The position numbers and the translations under genes were made by a program. Of a stretch of DNA of 64,000 bases, positions 8,875 to 17,021 are shown one piece after another; the stretch's first letter is position 1; each line of letters opens with the position of its first letter. Below the pieces are notes generated by a model. That model saw nothing but the letters and a program-made list of their open reading frames with translations, had not been told where the DNA came from and ran no database searches. This DNA comes from Gammaproteobacteria bacterium (lineage in GTDB: Bacteria > Pseudomonadota > Gammaproteobacteria > JABHGC01), in NCBI GenBank assembly GCA_027077805.1, contig JALWTS010000005.1, positions 34,750-98,749 of the forward strand, given 5' to 3'.

Positions 8875-9659
8875 TGATAACAAAAATAAAAATAAAAACT
8901 AATGGTTTTACCTTGATTGAATTAATGATTGCGATGGCATTGGGTTTAGTGCTTATTGCGGGTGCTATTTTTATTTTGATCTCAACTCGGCAAAATAGTC
9001 AGATGCAACAAGCCGTTACTTTGTTGCAAGATAATGGTCGAGTTGCTACTAAAATTTTTGCTCGTCATATTCGTATGGCAGGTTTTTGTAATGAGGCGTT
9101 GGAATTGCAAATTCCTTGTTCGGAGATTTTTACGGAAACCAATCCTCCTGTCTCTGGTATAGAAGGTGGTGGCATTAATCCTGATCAATTAACCTTGCGT
9201 TATGCCAGTGATGGCAGTATGCGAGATTGTTTAGGGAATACCATTGCGAAAGGGGGAACATCAGATAATACTTTTTTGGTGCAGACACTAGACCAAAATA
9301 AAAAGATGACCGCTTATGCCATTCATCCTGAATTTCAATACCAATTAGTATGCCGTGATGCGAGTGGTGGTGAAATGATTTTAATGGATGGGGTTGAAAA
9401 TATGCAGGTATTATACGGCATTGATACCGATGCTGATCAAATCGCAAATCGTTATGTCACTGCAACTACGGTACAAGCCAATGATAACTGGAATAATGTG
9501 GTAGCGATAACTTTAGAATTAATGTTGCGTTCACAAAATAACGCCGTTGAATTACAAGCAAAAACCAATCGATTATTAGGTGTACAGTGGGTCAGTCATG
9601 ACAGACGTTTACGTTATTTATTTGCCACAACGGTGAGTTTACGAAATCGAGTGAGATAG
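8874..9659 (+). CDS. pilW: Type IV pilus assembly protein PilW
   Basis: A 261-residue PilW-family minor pilin. The class III prepilin signal NG|FTLIELMIAMALGLVLIAG is at residues 12-30, followed by the PilW signature region LLQDNGRVATKIFARHIRMA and GFCNEA. The later part includes VENMQVLYGIDTDAD, characteristic of PilW. PilW helps start pilus polymerisation with PilV and PilX. It lies between pilV and the PilX-like gene with short spacing, so a shared transcript is likely. Confidence 0.88.
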   Translation: MITKIKIKTNGFTLIELMIAMALGLVLIAGAIFILISTRQNSQMQQAVTLLQDNGRVATKIFARHIRMAGFCNEALELQIPCSEIFTETNPPVSGIEGGGINPDQLTLRYASDGSMRDCLGNTIAKGGTSDNTFLVQTLDQNKKMTAYAIHPEFQYQLVCRDASGGEMILMDGVENMQVLYGIDTDADQIANRYVTATTVQANDNWNNVVAITLELMLRSQNNAVELQAKTNRLLGVQWVSHDRRLRYLFATTVSLRNRVR

Positions 9660-9689
9660 AATAAAACCAATATATTAAGGAAAAAAATC

Positions 9690-11558
9690 ATGAAACAACA
9701 GCAAGGATCCGCATTATTTGTGGTAATGGTGATTTTAAGTATCTTGACTATTATTAGTATTAATACCATTCAATCCGCTATGACCAATGAAAAGTTAGTC
9801 GCAGGCACACAAGATTATGCCTCTGCTTTTCAGGCAGCCGAAGCAGGCTTGCAAGATGCGAAGTTTTTTATTGCCCATCAAACGGAACGCCCTATGCCTT
9901 ATAAAGTAAAAGGTATTGTGGCTAAAGGTAAAACCCCTGACCCTTCTTTGTCAAAAAAATGGTTTAAATTCGCTCGTAATTATGGAGAGGGTACGCATGG
10001 CTCAGGCTTAAGTTTAGCCGAGGTAGCAACGCAACCGAGTTATATTATTGAAGAATTGGATTATGTGGATGATATTGCAACTTACAAGATTACTGCCTTA
10101 GGTTTTGGTGGTTCATCGGATGCTAGGGTGGTTTTGCAAGAGGTGTATCAACAACCCATTAAACCTGTGATTGATATTGAAGCCAAAGGTTTTATGAATT
10201 TTTTGATGTTATCGTCTGATATTGGTATGTCAGAATGTATTAGTTTCGGCGGTGGTCGTGGTACGGATAAAAATTGTGGCAGTTTTTTACCTAGATTTGT
10301 AACCGCACCTAGCAATAGCAATCCTTTCACACCGAGTAATTTATTACCTGTCACTTTGAATATTAAATTTTCGGGTATGATGAATGGCGTGTTTATGGCC
10401 GATATGTTATCGGGGTTAGATATGCGGACTATGACCAGTTTTTTCGCTATCTTTGGGGCCCTACAAATGGCAGGGATGTGCGATATGATGCCAATGCCGA
10501 TGATGAGTGCCATGTGCAAAACCATGTCGTTTGCAGGCGGTGGTGCGGGGGTATTATTTGCTAAAGGCATTATTCCTAAAGGTTTTACTTGGGATAAGGT
10601 GAATATTGAAATTGAAAATTCCATGATGAATATGGTTGGAATTGGTAGCATGACGGGGGACAATCATATTTGTCTTAAAGCCGATGGACGGATGATGAAT
10701 GGCTTTGCCAGCATGAACGCCGCGGTCGGTCCTGGGGGGTATATGGAATTGATGAAGCAAATGATGAAACAAGTCATGGGCAATATGCCAATGATGGATA
10801 CTATGATAGATATGATGATGCAAATGATGCAAATAATGATGTCGCAAATGGATAAAATGATGGGTTTACCCATTCCAATGATGGATATGATGAAAATGAT
10901 GACCGAAATGATGGGCGGTAGTGGGGCGAATAATGCTGGTTTTGATGATATTTACCAAATTAATGTCGGTTATCGAGGGGCATTGATGAATATGGTGATG
11001 ATTGGGGACGCGGGTGGCAATGATATTTATCAAATCAGCACTGGGAAATTAGATAAGAACAGCAAACCCATGAATATGGGGGACATGATTATGATTATGG
11101 ATATGTTAGGCGATGACTATTACAAAATTAATACCCATACGGCCGCAATGATGGACATGATTATGTTAATGGATTGCCAAACCAATAATCTTAATGTTTA
11201 TAAAGACTTTAGTCCCTCCTTTGCGGATATGATACGGATTATGATGCAAACCATGTTAAGTATGATGCCTATGCCTATGCCATCCGGTGATAAAGCAGGC
11301 GGTTTAATGGGGGGAATGATGGATTTGGGCATGAACGCTATGATGAGAGTGATGAAAATGATGGGCATGGATTTTAATCGTTTTATGAGTTGTGGCGGGC
11401 CACCTCCTGTTACCATTAACCCACTTAAATGGTTTCGCTGGATGTTTGATTGGATGCCTCAAGCCGATGCGAATATTTATGCCGACTATGCTAATGCGGC
11501 TACGCCTACATGTTATGAAGGACCGCAAACCTTGTCTTGGATGGAAATGACCTTGTAG
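9690..11558 (+). CDS. Giant methionine-rich PilX-like minor pilin
   Basis: A 622-residue protein; ordinary PilX is about 170-200 residues. Residues 1-65 are PilX-like: signal QQQG|SALFVVMVILSILT, then AGTQDYASAFQAAEAGLQDA, the PilX_N signature. After about residue 170 the protein diverges. Residues 210-350 are Met/Gly-rich with some cysteines. Residues 352-410 (10743-10919) contain 27 Met in 59 residues, in MM-x-x-MM patterns mixed with Asp, Gln, Lys and Pro. Residues about 417-505 hold repeats ending in DDIYQIN, NDIYQIS and DDYYKIN, resembling degenerate RTX or beta-roll units. A last Met-rich block lies near residues 510-570. It occupies the slot where pilX and pilY1 usually sit; no pilY1 follows. 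Methionine clusters can bind Cu(I), but that role is a guess. Confidence 0.85.
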   Translation: MKQQQGSALFVVMVILSILTIISINTIQSAMTNEKLVAGTQDYASAFQAAEAGLQDAKFFIAHQTERPMPYKVKGIVAKGKTPDPSLSKKWFKFARNYGEGTHGSGLSLAEVATQPSYIIEELDYVDDIATYKITALGFGGSSDARVVLQEVYQQPIKPVIDIEAKGFMNFLMLSSDIGMSECISFGGGRGTDKNCGSFLPRFVTAPSNSNPFTPSNLLPVTLNIKFSGMMNGVFMADMLSGLDMRTMTSFFAIFGALQMAGMCDMMPMPMMSAMCKTMSFAGGGAGVLFAKGIIPKGFTWDKVNIEIENSMMNMVGIGSMTGDNHICLKADGRMMNGFASMNAAVGPGGYMELMKQMMKQVMGNMPMMDTMIDMMMQMMQIMMSQMDKMMGLPIPMMDMMKMMTEMMGGSGANNAGFDDIYQINVGYRGALMNMVMIGDAGGNDIYQISTGKLDKNSKPMNMGDMIMIMDMLGDDYYKINTHTAAMMDMIMLMDCQTNNLNVYKDFSPSFADMIRIMMQTMLSMMPMPMPSGDKAGGLMGGMMDLGMNAMMRVMKMMGMDFNRFMSCGGPPPVTINPLKWFRWMFDWMPQADANIYADYANAATPTCYEGPQTLSWMEMTL

Positions 11559-11574
11559 CACTTGTTTGTTTGTG

Positions 11575-11596
11575 GGGGCGAACGGCCGTTCGCCCC
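11575..11596. repeat. Perfect 22-bp palindrome between convergent genes
   Basis: GGGGCGAACGG is followed directly by its exact reverse complement. It lies between the stops of two convergent genes (11558 and 11610), so it may act as a bidirectional terminator or transcription roadblock. There is no T tract on either side, so it could instead be a dispersed GC-rich palindrome family. Confidence 0.6.
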
Positions 11597-11609
11597 TATA
11601 TTCACCAGA

Positions 11610-14369
11610 TTATTTAATCCGTTGCGATAAGGTTTTGAGATCAAAATCGGCCTCACTGATATTCACGTTAAACCGATAATTTAACCAAACCATTTTGCTA
11701 ATGTTTCCATTTTGCTTATTAGTCATGACGATTTCACCTGCCCGCCAGTGCTTACCTAAATAACCCTTAAATTGATTGGCCGTATAAATTTTAATAACTT
11801 GTTTCTTATTATTATAATAGACTTTTTTAAGCGTGCGGAATGCGTCTTTATCAATCCAGCGTTCCTCATAAGCATAATTCGCACTCATTTTAGGCTTTGC
11901 TTTGATGACAAAACAATTTTTGCCATTATAGGTTTGGCTTTTTATCAATTGGTAATCAAATTCATATAAGGCTTGTAAATTTAAATCGAGATAAGAAAAT
12001 TCACTGCCAGCAAACGAACCTAACTGATTATTTTCTGATATTTTAGTGGCTCGGCGAATGGCAGGAATATATAAGAATTGTTGATCGGTCAATTTTTCTC
12101 TGTGTTTTGTTAATAATGCCGTGCCTTTAATATCATCTGATTTCACTATCACTAATAAACTTTGTTCTAAACTTTGGCTAATTTCCTTACTAATATAACT
12201 AAACTGGTGTTTCGTCGTTTCACCATGTTTCTTATTGATAATCAGTATCATATCTGCGATTTGCTGACCATAACCACGAAGACGGTTTCTCGCTTCTTCT
12301 GCAATCATAAAGCCTTTTTTAGCCGAACTAACTTGGGCGTTACTAATGCTTGATGCCGTTTGTTGAGGAATGTTAATCCTTATTTCGGGGGATGTGCTTG
12401 GATTGTTGACGACTTTTTGTTGGGGCTGGGCATTATTTGGTGAGGCATTTTTTATCTCATTGTTTTCAATGGTATCAAAATCTTCTTCAATTGCATTAAG
12501 GTTTGTTTCCGTTGTGCTATCATCACCATAACCATCGTCTTCATCACCATAATCATCATCATAGTCATCGTCATAATTATCCTCTTCATCCTCATTGTAA
12601 CTATCATCCTCATCTGCTTCAGATGTCTGATTGTAGTAAGGAATGCGAAAGGGAAGTTCAAAAGGCAGTTTAAATTTGGGATCCACTTGTTTGGCAGCAA
12701 TTAATAAACCAAGCATAAGTCCAGCAAGTAATGCGAGATAAATACTCCATTTCATTAATTTTCCGATAACACGAAATAAACCCGCAAAGAAACGGATAAT
12801 AATATTCGGTTTATCCTCTTTTGGTTTTTTATGTTGTTCTTTTTTAGTATGAGCACCAATTTTGATTTTTTTGTTGGATTTAACTGGTGGTGTTGGTTTT
12901 GGACTAGCCGTTTGATTAGTTCCAAATCCTTGAGGGGCTTCGCCAATTTCAATTTGTTCTATTTCAGCATTATCAAATGGACTGCTTGTTTTGGTTTGAG
13001 GGGGGGATTTTGCTTGGGTTTTAGATGTTTGATTGGCTTTTGAAAGCACATCAATATCGTCAATTGATAATGGTTCATCATCAAGGATGCTGGTTTTTTT
13101 AGTTTGTGATCGAGCTTGGCTTGCTTTTTTTGTGGTTTTAGGTGGGGGGACTGATTTTTTAGTGGATGCTTGTTCATCTAATGGAAAGGGTAAATTTGCT
13201 TCTGCTTCAGCAATGGTATCTAAAGCTTGATCTAATTCTTTGGCGATTTGATCAAATTCATTCCCTAAGTCGGCAAAATCATCGTTAGGTTGGTTTGCTT
13301 TTGCTGATTTTTTAGCAGAAGTGGCGGTTTTTGGTGTTGCGTTAGGTTTTGGCGGTTGAGGTTTTTTCGATGGTGATTGAGGTTGGGCTTTCGTCTCAAC
13401 GGGGTTAGGTTCTTCTATAGACAAATTGCTAAAATCAATTTCTAATGCGTCTGCAATCGATTGTTCTTGCCTATCTTCCAGTTTTAGTTCTGATTTAGGT
13501 TTAGAGGCGGGTTTTGTTTGGGCGTTGGTTTTCGCTTTGTGTCTGTTTAAAAATTCGCTACGTCTTTCCAGCATGGCATGCAATCGGGCAATTAATTCTT
13601 TGGCTTTGACGGGTTTTGCTAAATAGTCGTTGGCTCCTGCATGAAAAACTTTGTTAATGGTCTCATCACTGGTATCACCTGTAATAATAATACAAGGTGT
13701 CTGGGAAATGACGGGATTTTTAAGGCGACGTAGGGTTTGCACAAATTCATCACCATCTAAACCTTCTTCTGCAAGATTGAGGTCGGAGAGAATAATATCA
13801 TAGTTTTTGGTGGTAATCACTTCTAAGGCTGCTTCAGCACTTAAATAATGTTCGATAGTAAACGGTTCCGTTTCTAAGGCTTTGCTTAAAAAATGGGCAG
13901 CCGTGCGACTGTCTTCAATTAAACAGATCAAGCCATTTTTTTGAGAGTTGCTTTGGCGTTCTTTATGGTGAGCTTTTGACGCATAATTTTTCATGCGTGC
14001 TTCTAAGGCTTTAAAATTTAGGGGTTTGATTAAATAGTCATTGGCACCTGCATTAAATACGTCCAGCAATACTTGATCATCTTGACTGCCTGTTGCGACT
14101 AAAATTGGAATTTTATTAATGCTAATGTTTGGGTTTTGACGTAAGGCTTTGATTAAATCAATGCCATTCATGCCTGTGGCCGATAAGGTCAAATCCGTAA
14201 TCAATAAATCATATTTTTGTTGTTGAATGGAGGCTAATGCTGATTCCGCATCTTTGAAATGCTGATAATCATATTCTGGCAATTTATCCAGAAATTTTTT
14301 CACTGGGAAGGCAGCGGTTTTGCTATCTTCAACGAAACAAACTTGAAATTTATTGGCGTAGGTGGTCAT
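11610..14369 (-). CDS. Tandem receiver-domain protein fused through a membrane span to a periplasmic LolA-like domain
   Basis: 919 residues from the ATG at 14369 (a TTG two codons upstream is less likely). REC1 (residues about 9-122) has VEDSK, phosphoacceptor LLITDLTLS and conserved Lys in YLIKPL. REC2 (about 146-270) has IEDSRTA, IILSDLNLA and YLAKPV. Then comes a 270-residue Lys/Pro/Ser/Ala-rich linker. One hydrophobic span, IYLALLAGLMLGLLIAA (about 543-560), is followed by a Asp/Glu/Tyr-rich stretch near 583-622. The last 240 residues resemble the outer-membrane lipoprotein-sorting, LolA-like family: DDIKGTALL, LYIPAIRRATKI, FAGSEFSYLDL. Topology would put the receivers in the cytoplasm and the LolA-like domain in the periplasm. 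It sits beside tolC and RND genes, whose families often have LolA-like partners. No kinase is nearby. Confidence 0.8.
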   Translation of the reverse strand: MTTYANKFQVCFVEDSKTAAFPVKKFLDKLPEYDYQHFKDAESALASIQQQKYDLLITDLTLSATGMNGIDLIKALRQNPNISINKIPILVATGSQDDQVLLDVFNAGANDYLIKPLNFKALEARMKNYASKAHHKERQSNSQKNGLICLIEDSRTAAHFLSKALETEPFTIEHYLSAEAALEVITTKNYDIILSDLNLAEEGLDGDEFVQTLRRLKNPVISQTPCIIITGDTSDETINKVFHAGANDYLAKPVKAKELIARLHAMLERRSEFLNRHKAKTNAQTKPASKPKSELKLEDRQEQSIADALEIDFSNLSIEEPNPVETKAQPQSPSKKPQPPKPNATPKTATSAKKSAKANQPNDDFADLGNEFDQIAKELDQALDTIAEAEANLPFPLDEQASTKKSVPPPKTTKKASQARSQTKKTSILDDEPLSIDDIDVLSKANQTSKTQAKSPPQTKTSSPFDNAEIEQIEIGEAPQGFGTNQTASPKPTPPVKSNKKIKIGAHTKKEQHKKPKEDKPNIIIRFFAGLFRVIGKLMKWSIYLALLAGLMLGLLIAAKQVDPKFKLPFELPFRIPYYNQTSEADEDDSYNEDEEDNYDDDYDDDYGDEDDGYGDDSTTETNLNAIEEDFDTIENNEIKNASPNNAQPQQKVVNNPSTSPEIRINIPQQTASSISNAQVSSAKKGFMIAEEARNRLRGYGQQIADMILIINKKHGETTKHQFSYISKEISQSLEQSLLVIVKSDDIKGTALLTKHREKLTDQQFLYIPAIRRATKISENNQLGSFAGSEFSYLDLNLQALYEFDYQLIKSQTYNGKNCFVIKAKPKMSANYAYEERWIDKDAFRTLKKVYYNNKKQVIKIYTANQFKGYLGKHWRAGEIVMTNKQNGNISKMVWLNYRFNVNISEADFDLKTLSQRIK

Positions 14370-14382
14370 AGTCAATTTTTTT

Positions 14383-14411
14383 ATCCCGATTGATTTACGC
14401 TCAATCGGGAT
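14383..14411. repeat. Intercistronic hairpin between tolC and the receiver-LolA gene
   Basis: Perfect 11-bp arms ATCCCGATTGA (14383-14393) and TCAATCGGGAT (14401-14411) around a 7-base loop. On the minus strand it lies after the tolC stop and just before the start of the next gene, and it is followed by A rather than T residues. It is therefore more likely an mRNA-processing or translation-affecting stem than an intrinsic terminator. Confidence 0.6.
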
Positions 14412-14423
14412 GTTATTAAATAA

Positions 14424-15830
14424 TTATTGAGCAAGGTTGACATTACCTGTCAGCCATTGATTTAAGTTTACAATGTCTTCTGCAGATAACATTCCTGCCG
14501 CTTGTTTTAAACGAAGGGTATTGAGAATATAGTTATAACGTTCGTTTTTATAATCTCTTTCGGAACGGTGGTAATCTCGTTGGGAGTTCAATACTTCCAC
14601 AATGGTACGAGTTCCTACTTCAAAACCCGCTTGGGTGGCTTCAAACGATTCTTTATTCGAAACGACCGCTTGTTTTAATGCGGTAACTCGGCTAGTGCTT
14701 GCCATCACATCATTGTAGGCTTGACGGGTTTGACTGACTACCGTACGTTGTTGCGTTTCTAAGTCATTTTGGGCTTTATGATAATCATGAGTGGCTTGTC
14801 TTGTTTTGGAAACGATTGCTCCACCTGAGTATAAAGATAAAGAAAATTGTAAGGCAAGTGAATCATTGCGTTGCACTCGATCACCGCCACCTGTTAAGGG
14901 AGATTCTGAACTCGATAAGTTTTTGTCTTCATATTCACGGGCCGCAACTAAATCCAAGGTCGGAAAATGATTGGCACGTTGCAGTTTAATTTCTTTGCGA
15001 GCACGTTCCACATTATTTTGGGCTGAAATAATATTAGGATTTTGACGGATCGCCGTTTCTTTCCATTGTTCAATATCCTGGGGATCGGGGGGGAGTAAGG
15101 GCATATTATCGCCTAAGGCACTGAGTTCGGTATGATATTGTCCGGTAATTTCCCGTAACGACTCTAAAGAATTTGCTAAATTGTTTTGAGAAGCAATTTC
15201 ATCGGCAACGGAATTGTCATAACGAGCCTTAGCTTCACTGACATCCGTCCCTGCAATTAAACCGACTTCATAACGTTTGCGAGTTTGCTCTAAATGGCGT
15301 TGGGTAGCAGTTTTTTCGACTTTGGAAAATTCTAAGTTATTATAAGAAATCAACACATTAAAATAAGCTTGTGCTGTCCGCAAGATTAAATCTTGTTCTG
15401 CCGCTACTAAATTCGCATCTGCCTGAGCCAAAATATTATCAACCTGTTGCCAACTAATATGGTTGCCATAATTAAAAATTGGTTGTGTTAGTTGGATTTG
15501 ATAGGAATTCGTATTAAAATCATGGCGTTCCGTATCACTACTATTGGAATCCCCTTGGTTGGCCGCTGCTAATTGGTCGGTGAGTAGGGTGGGTTGAGTA
15601 AAATTGACATCATTGTCTTTGGTTTCCGCACCAAAAGTGATGCTGGGTAAAAACTGGGAAAAAGCTTGGGGCTTGGCTTCATAAACTGATAGCCTCTCTG
15701 CTTTCGTTGATTTAAGACTGGGATCAGAATCCAATGCTAATTCGTAAATTTGTTGTAAATTTTCGGCTTGCACAGTGCAAATCTGACTTGCCAGAAAAAT
15801 AGGTAAAATAAAATGATAAGTTTTTTTCAT
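14424..15830 (-). CDS. TolC-family outer-membrane efflux channel
   Basis: 468 residues; outer-membrane factor of a tripartite pump. The signal peptide is MKKTYHFILPIFLASQICTV with a probable cut after VQA, which fixes the start at 15830; GGGGA lies about 8 bases upstream on the coding strand. Two TolC repeats are seen: NLQQIYELALDSDPSL early and PILNYG-type TQPIFNYGNH near 110; later KEIKLQRANHFPTLDLVAA and SLYSGGAIVSKTRQA; then GTRTIVEVLNSQRDYH and YKNERYNYILNTLRLKQAAG, both typical of TolC. It is divergent from the RND adaptor and pump genes and probably serves them. Confidence 0.93.
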   Translation of the reverse strand: MKKTYHFILPIFLASQICTVQAENLQQIYELALDSDPSLKSTKAERLSVYEAKPQAFSQFLPSITFGAETKDNDVNFTQPTLLTDQLAAANQGDSNSSDTERHDFNTNSYQIQLTQPIFNYGNHISWQQVDNILAQADANLVAAEQDLILRTAQAYFNVLISYNNLEFSKVEKTATQRHLEQTRKRYEVGLIAGTDVSEAKARYDNSVADEIASQNNLANSLESLREITGQYHTELSALGDNMPLLPPDPQDIEQWKETAIRQNPNIISAQNNVERARKEIKLQRANHFPTLDLVAAREYEDKNLSSSESPLTGGGDRVQRNDSLALQFSLSLYSGGAIVSKTRQATHDYHKAQNDLETQQRTVVSQTRQAYNDVMASTSRVTALKQAVVSNKESFEATQAGFEVGTRTIVEVLNSQRDYHRSERDYKNERYNYILNTLRLKQAAGMLSAEDIVNLNQWLTGNVNLAQ

Positions 15831-15917
15831 AAGGTTATCCCCGTATTGGTTGTTAATACCATTGTTCATTGGTATAAAGATTTTTATTTTTCTAATGATT
15901 TATTGTTTTTCTTGTCT

Positions 15918-15947
15918 ATAATATAACCTGATTCTTAGAAAAATCAA
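15918..15947 (-). promoter_or_regulatory. Predicted sigma70 promoter for the TolC gene
   Basis: On the minus strand TTGATT (15942-15947) and TATTAT (15918-15923) are separated by 18 bases, about 90 bases upstream of the TolC start. It lies in the divergent region shared with the RND adaptor gene; a matching plus-strand promoter was not clear. Confidence 0.4.
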
Positions 15948-15992
15948 TGAAATCTATCTTTACTCATACATTATATCAAAAGATTTTTTATC

Positions 15993-17009
15993 ATGTGGAT
16001 GCGAATATTCTCTATTATTTTGAGTTTTATCATTGTAACAACTGTTTATGCCGATGATGAAGCGATTCCTGTTACTGTACAAAAATTAGAAAAATTGTTT
16101 ATTTACCCACAAATCGAGGCACCTGCGTCTGTCGTGAGTATGAATGATAGTCAGATCAGTGCGGAGGTGAGTGCGAAAATTATTGAAATTCCAGTGGCGG
16201 TGGGTGATATTGTGGTAAAAGATACTACTTTGGTGCAATTGGACATGGCAGATTTTGAATTGGAGCATAAACGCTTAAAAGTGAAACTTGCCCGAGTAGC
16301 CGCACAACTTAACCAAGCCCAAACGACCTTGAAACAACAAAAAGATTTGGGTAGAAATACCAGTAAATCAAAACTTAAAAAAGCTCAAACGGATGTACGA
16401 ATATTGCAACTGGATTATCAAGAATTCAGTGTTGCCGTCAATAAAGCCGCCAGAAATATTGAAAAATGTGTGATTCATTCGCCATTTACAGGCTTAGTTT
16501 TAGAACGACTGGGCAAGGTAGGGGAATTTGTGAGTCCGGGGAAACCCATTATACGGGTGATGGATGTGGAACGGATTGAAGTCTCTGCTCAAGTGCAAAG
16601 CAAAGATATTGAAAGTTTAGAAGCCACCGATAAATTATATTTAGAGTATCAAGAGAAACGTTATCCATTAAAACTGCGTACTGTCGTCTCACTATTAGAT
16701 TCTCGAACTCGAACGCAAGAAGTCCGTTTAACTTTTTTGAATGAACATGCCTTACCTGGAACATCAGGGCGTTTAATTTGGAATGAAATTAAACCCCATT
16801 TTCCACCAGAGATTTTAGTGCGGCGTAAAGGGAAATTAGGGGTAATGGTTTATAAAAATAAGCGGGTTAAATTTGTTGAATTAACGCATGCCTTAGAAGG
16901 TCGTCCCATTTTAGCCACTTTACCTGGTGCTACTTGGGTTGTCATCAATGGGCGTTATAGTGTGAAAGAGGGTGATACTGTTAAAGCCAGCAAACATCAC
17001 GGTAAATAA
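15993..17009 (+). CDS. RND efflux periplasmic adaptor (membrane fusion protein)
   Basis: A 338-residue HlyD/AcrA-type adaptor. The N-terminus MWMRIFSIILSFIIVTTVYA is a signal peptide. The lipoyl/barrel-sandwich part is seen in APASVVSMNDSQISAEVSAK and VAVGDIVVKDTTLVQLD, then a coiled-coil hairpin (about residues 90-150), the return strand HSPFTGLVLERLGKVGEFVSPG, and beta-barrel and membrane-proximal regions. It links the inner-membrane RND pump encoded 12 bases downstream to an outer-membrane channel, probably the divergent TolC. A second ATG two codons in cannot be excluded as the start. Confidence 0.9.
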   Translation: MWMRIFSIILSFIIVTTVYADDEAIPVTVQKLEKLFIYPQIEAPASVVSMNDSQISAEVSAKIIEIPVAVGDIVVKDTTLVQLDMADFELEHKRLKVKLARVAAQLNQAQTTLKQQKDLGRNTSKSKLKKAQTDVRILQLDYQEFSVAVNKAARNIEKCVIHSPFTGLVLERLGKVGEFVSPGKPIIRVMDVERIEVSAQVQSKDIESLEATDKLYLEYQEKRYPLKLRTVVSLLDSRTRTQEVRLTFLNEHALPGTSGRLIWNEIKPHFPPEILVRRKGKLGVMVYKNKRVKFVELTHALEGRPILATLPGATWVVINGRYSVKEGDTVKASKHHGK

Positions 17010-17021
17010 AATCCAATCATT

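Noticed and set aside
10554..10847. Antisense reading frame rich in histidine opposite the Met-rich pilin
   Set aside because: It is the reverse complement of ATG codons (CAT = His) within the Met-rich gene; no ribosome-binding site or homology.
10743..10919. CRISPR-like or tandem DNA repeat in the ATG-rich region
   Set aside because: The periodicity is from Met codons within one long open reading frame; there are no constant repeats with unique spacers.
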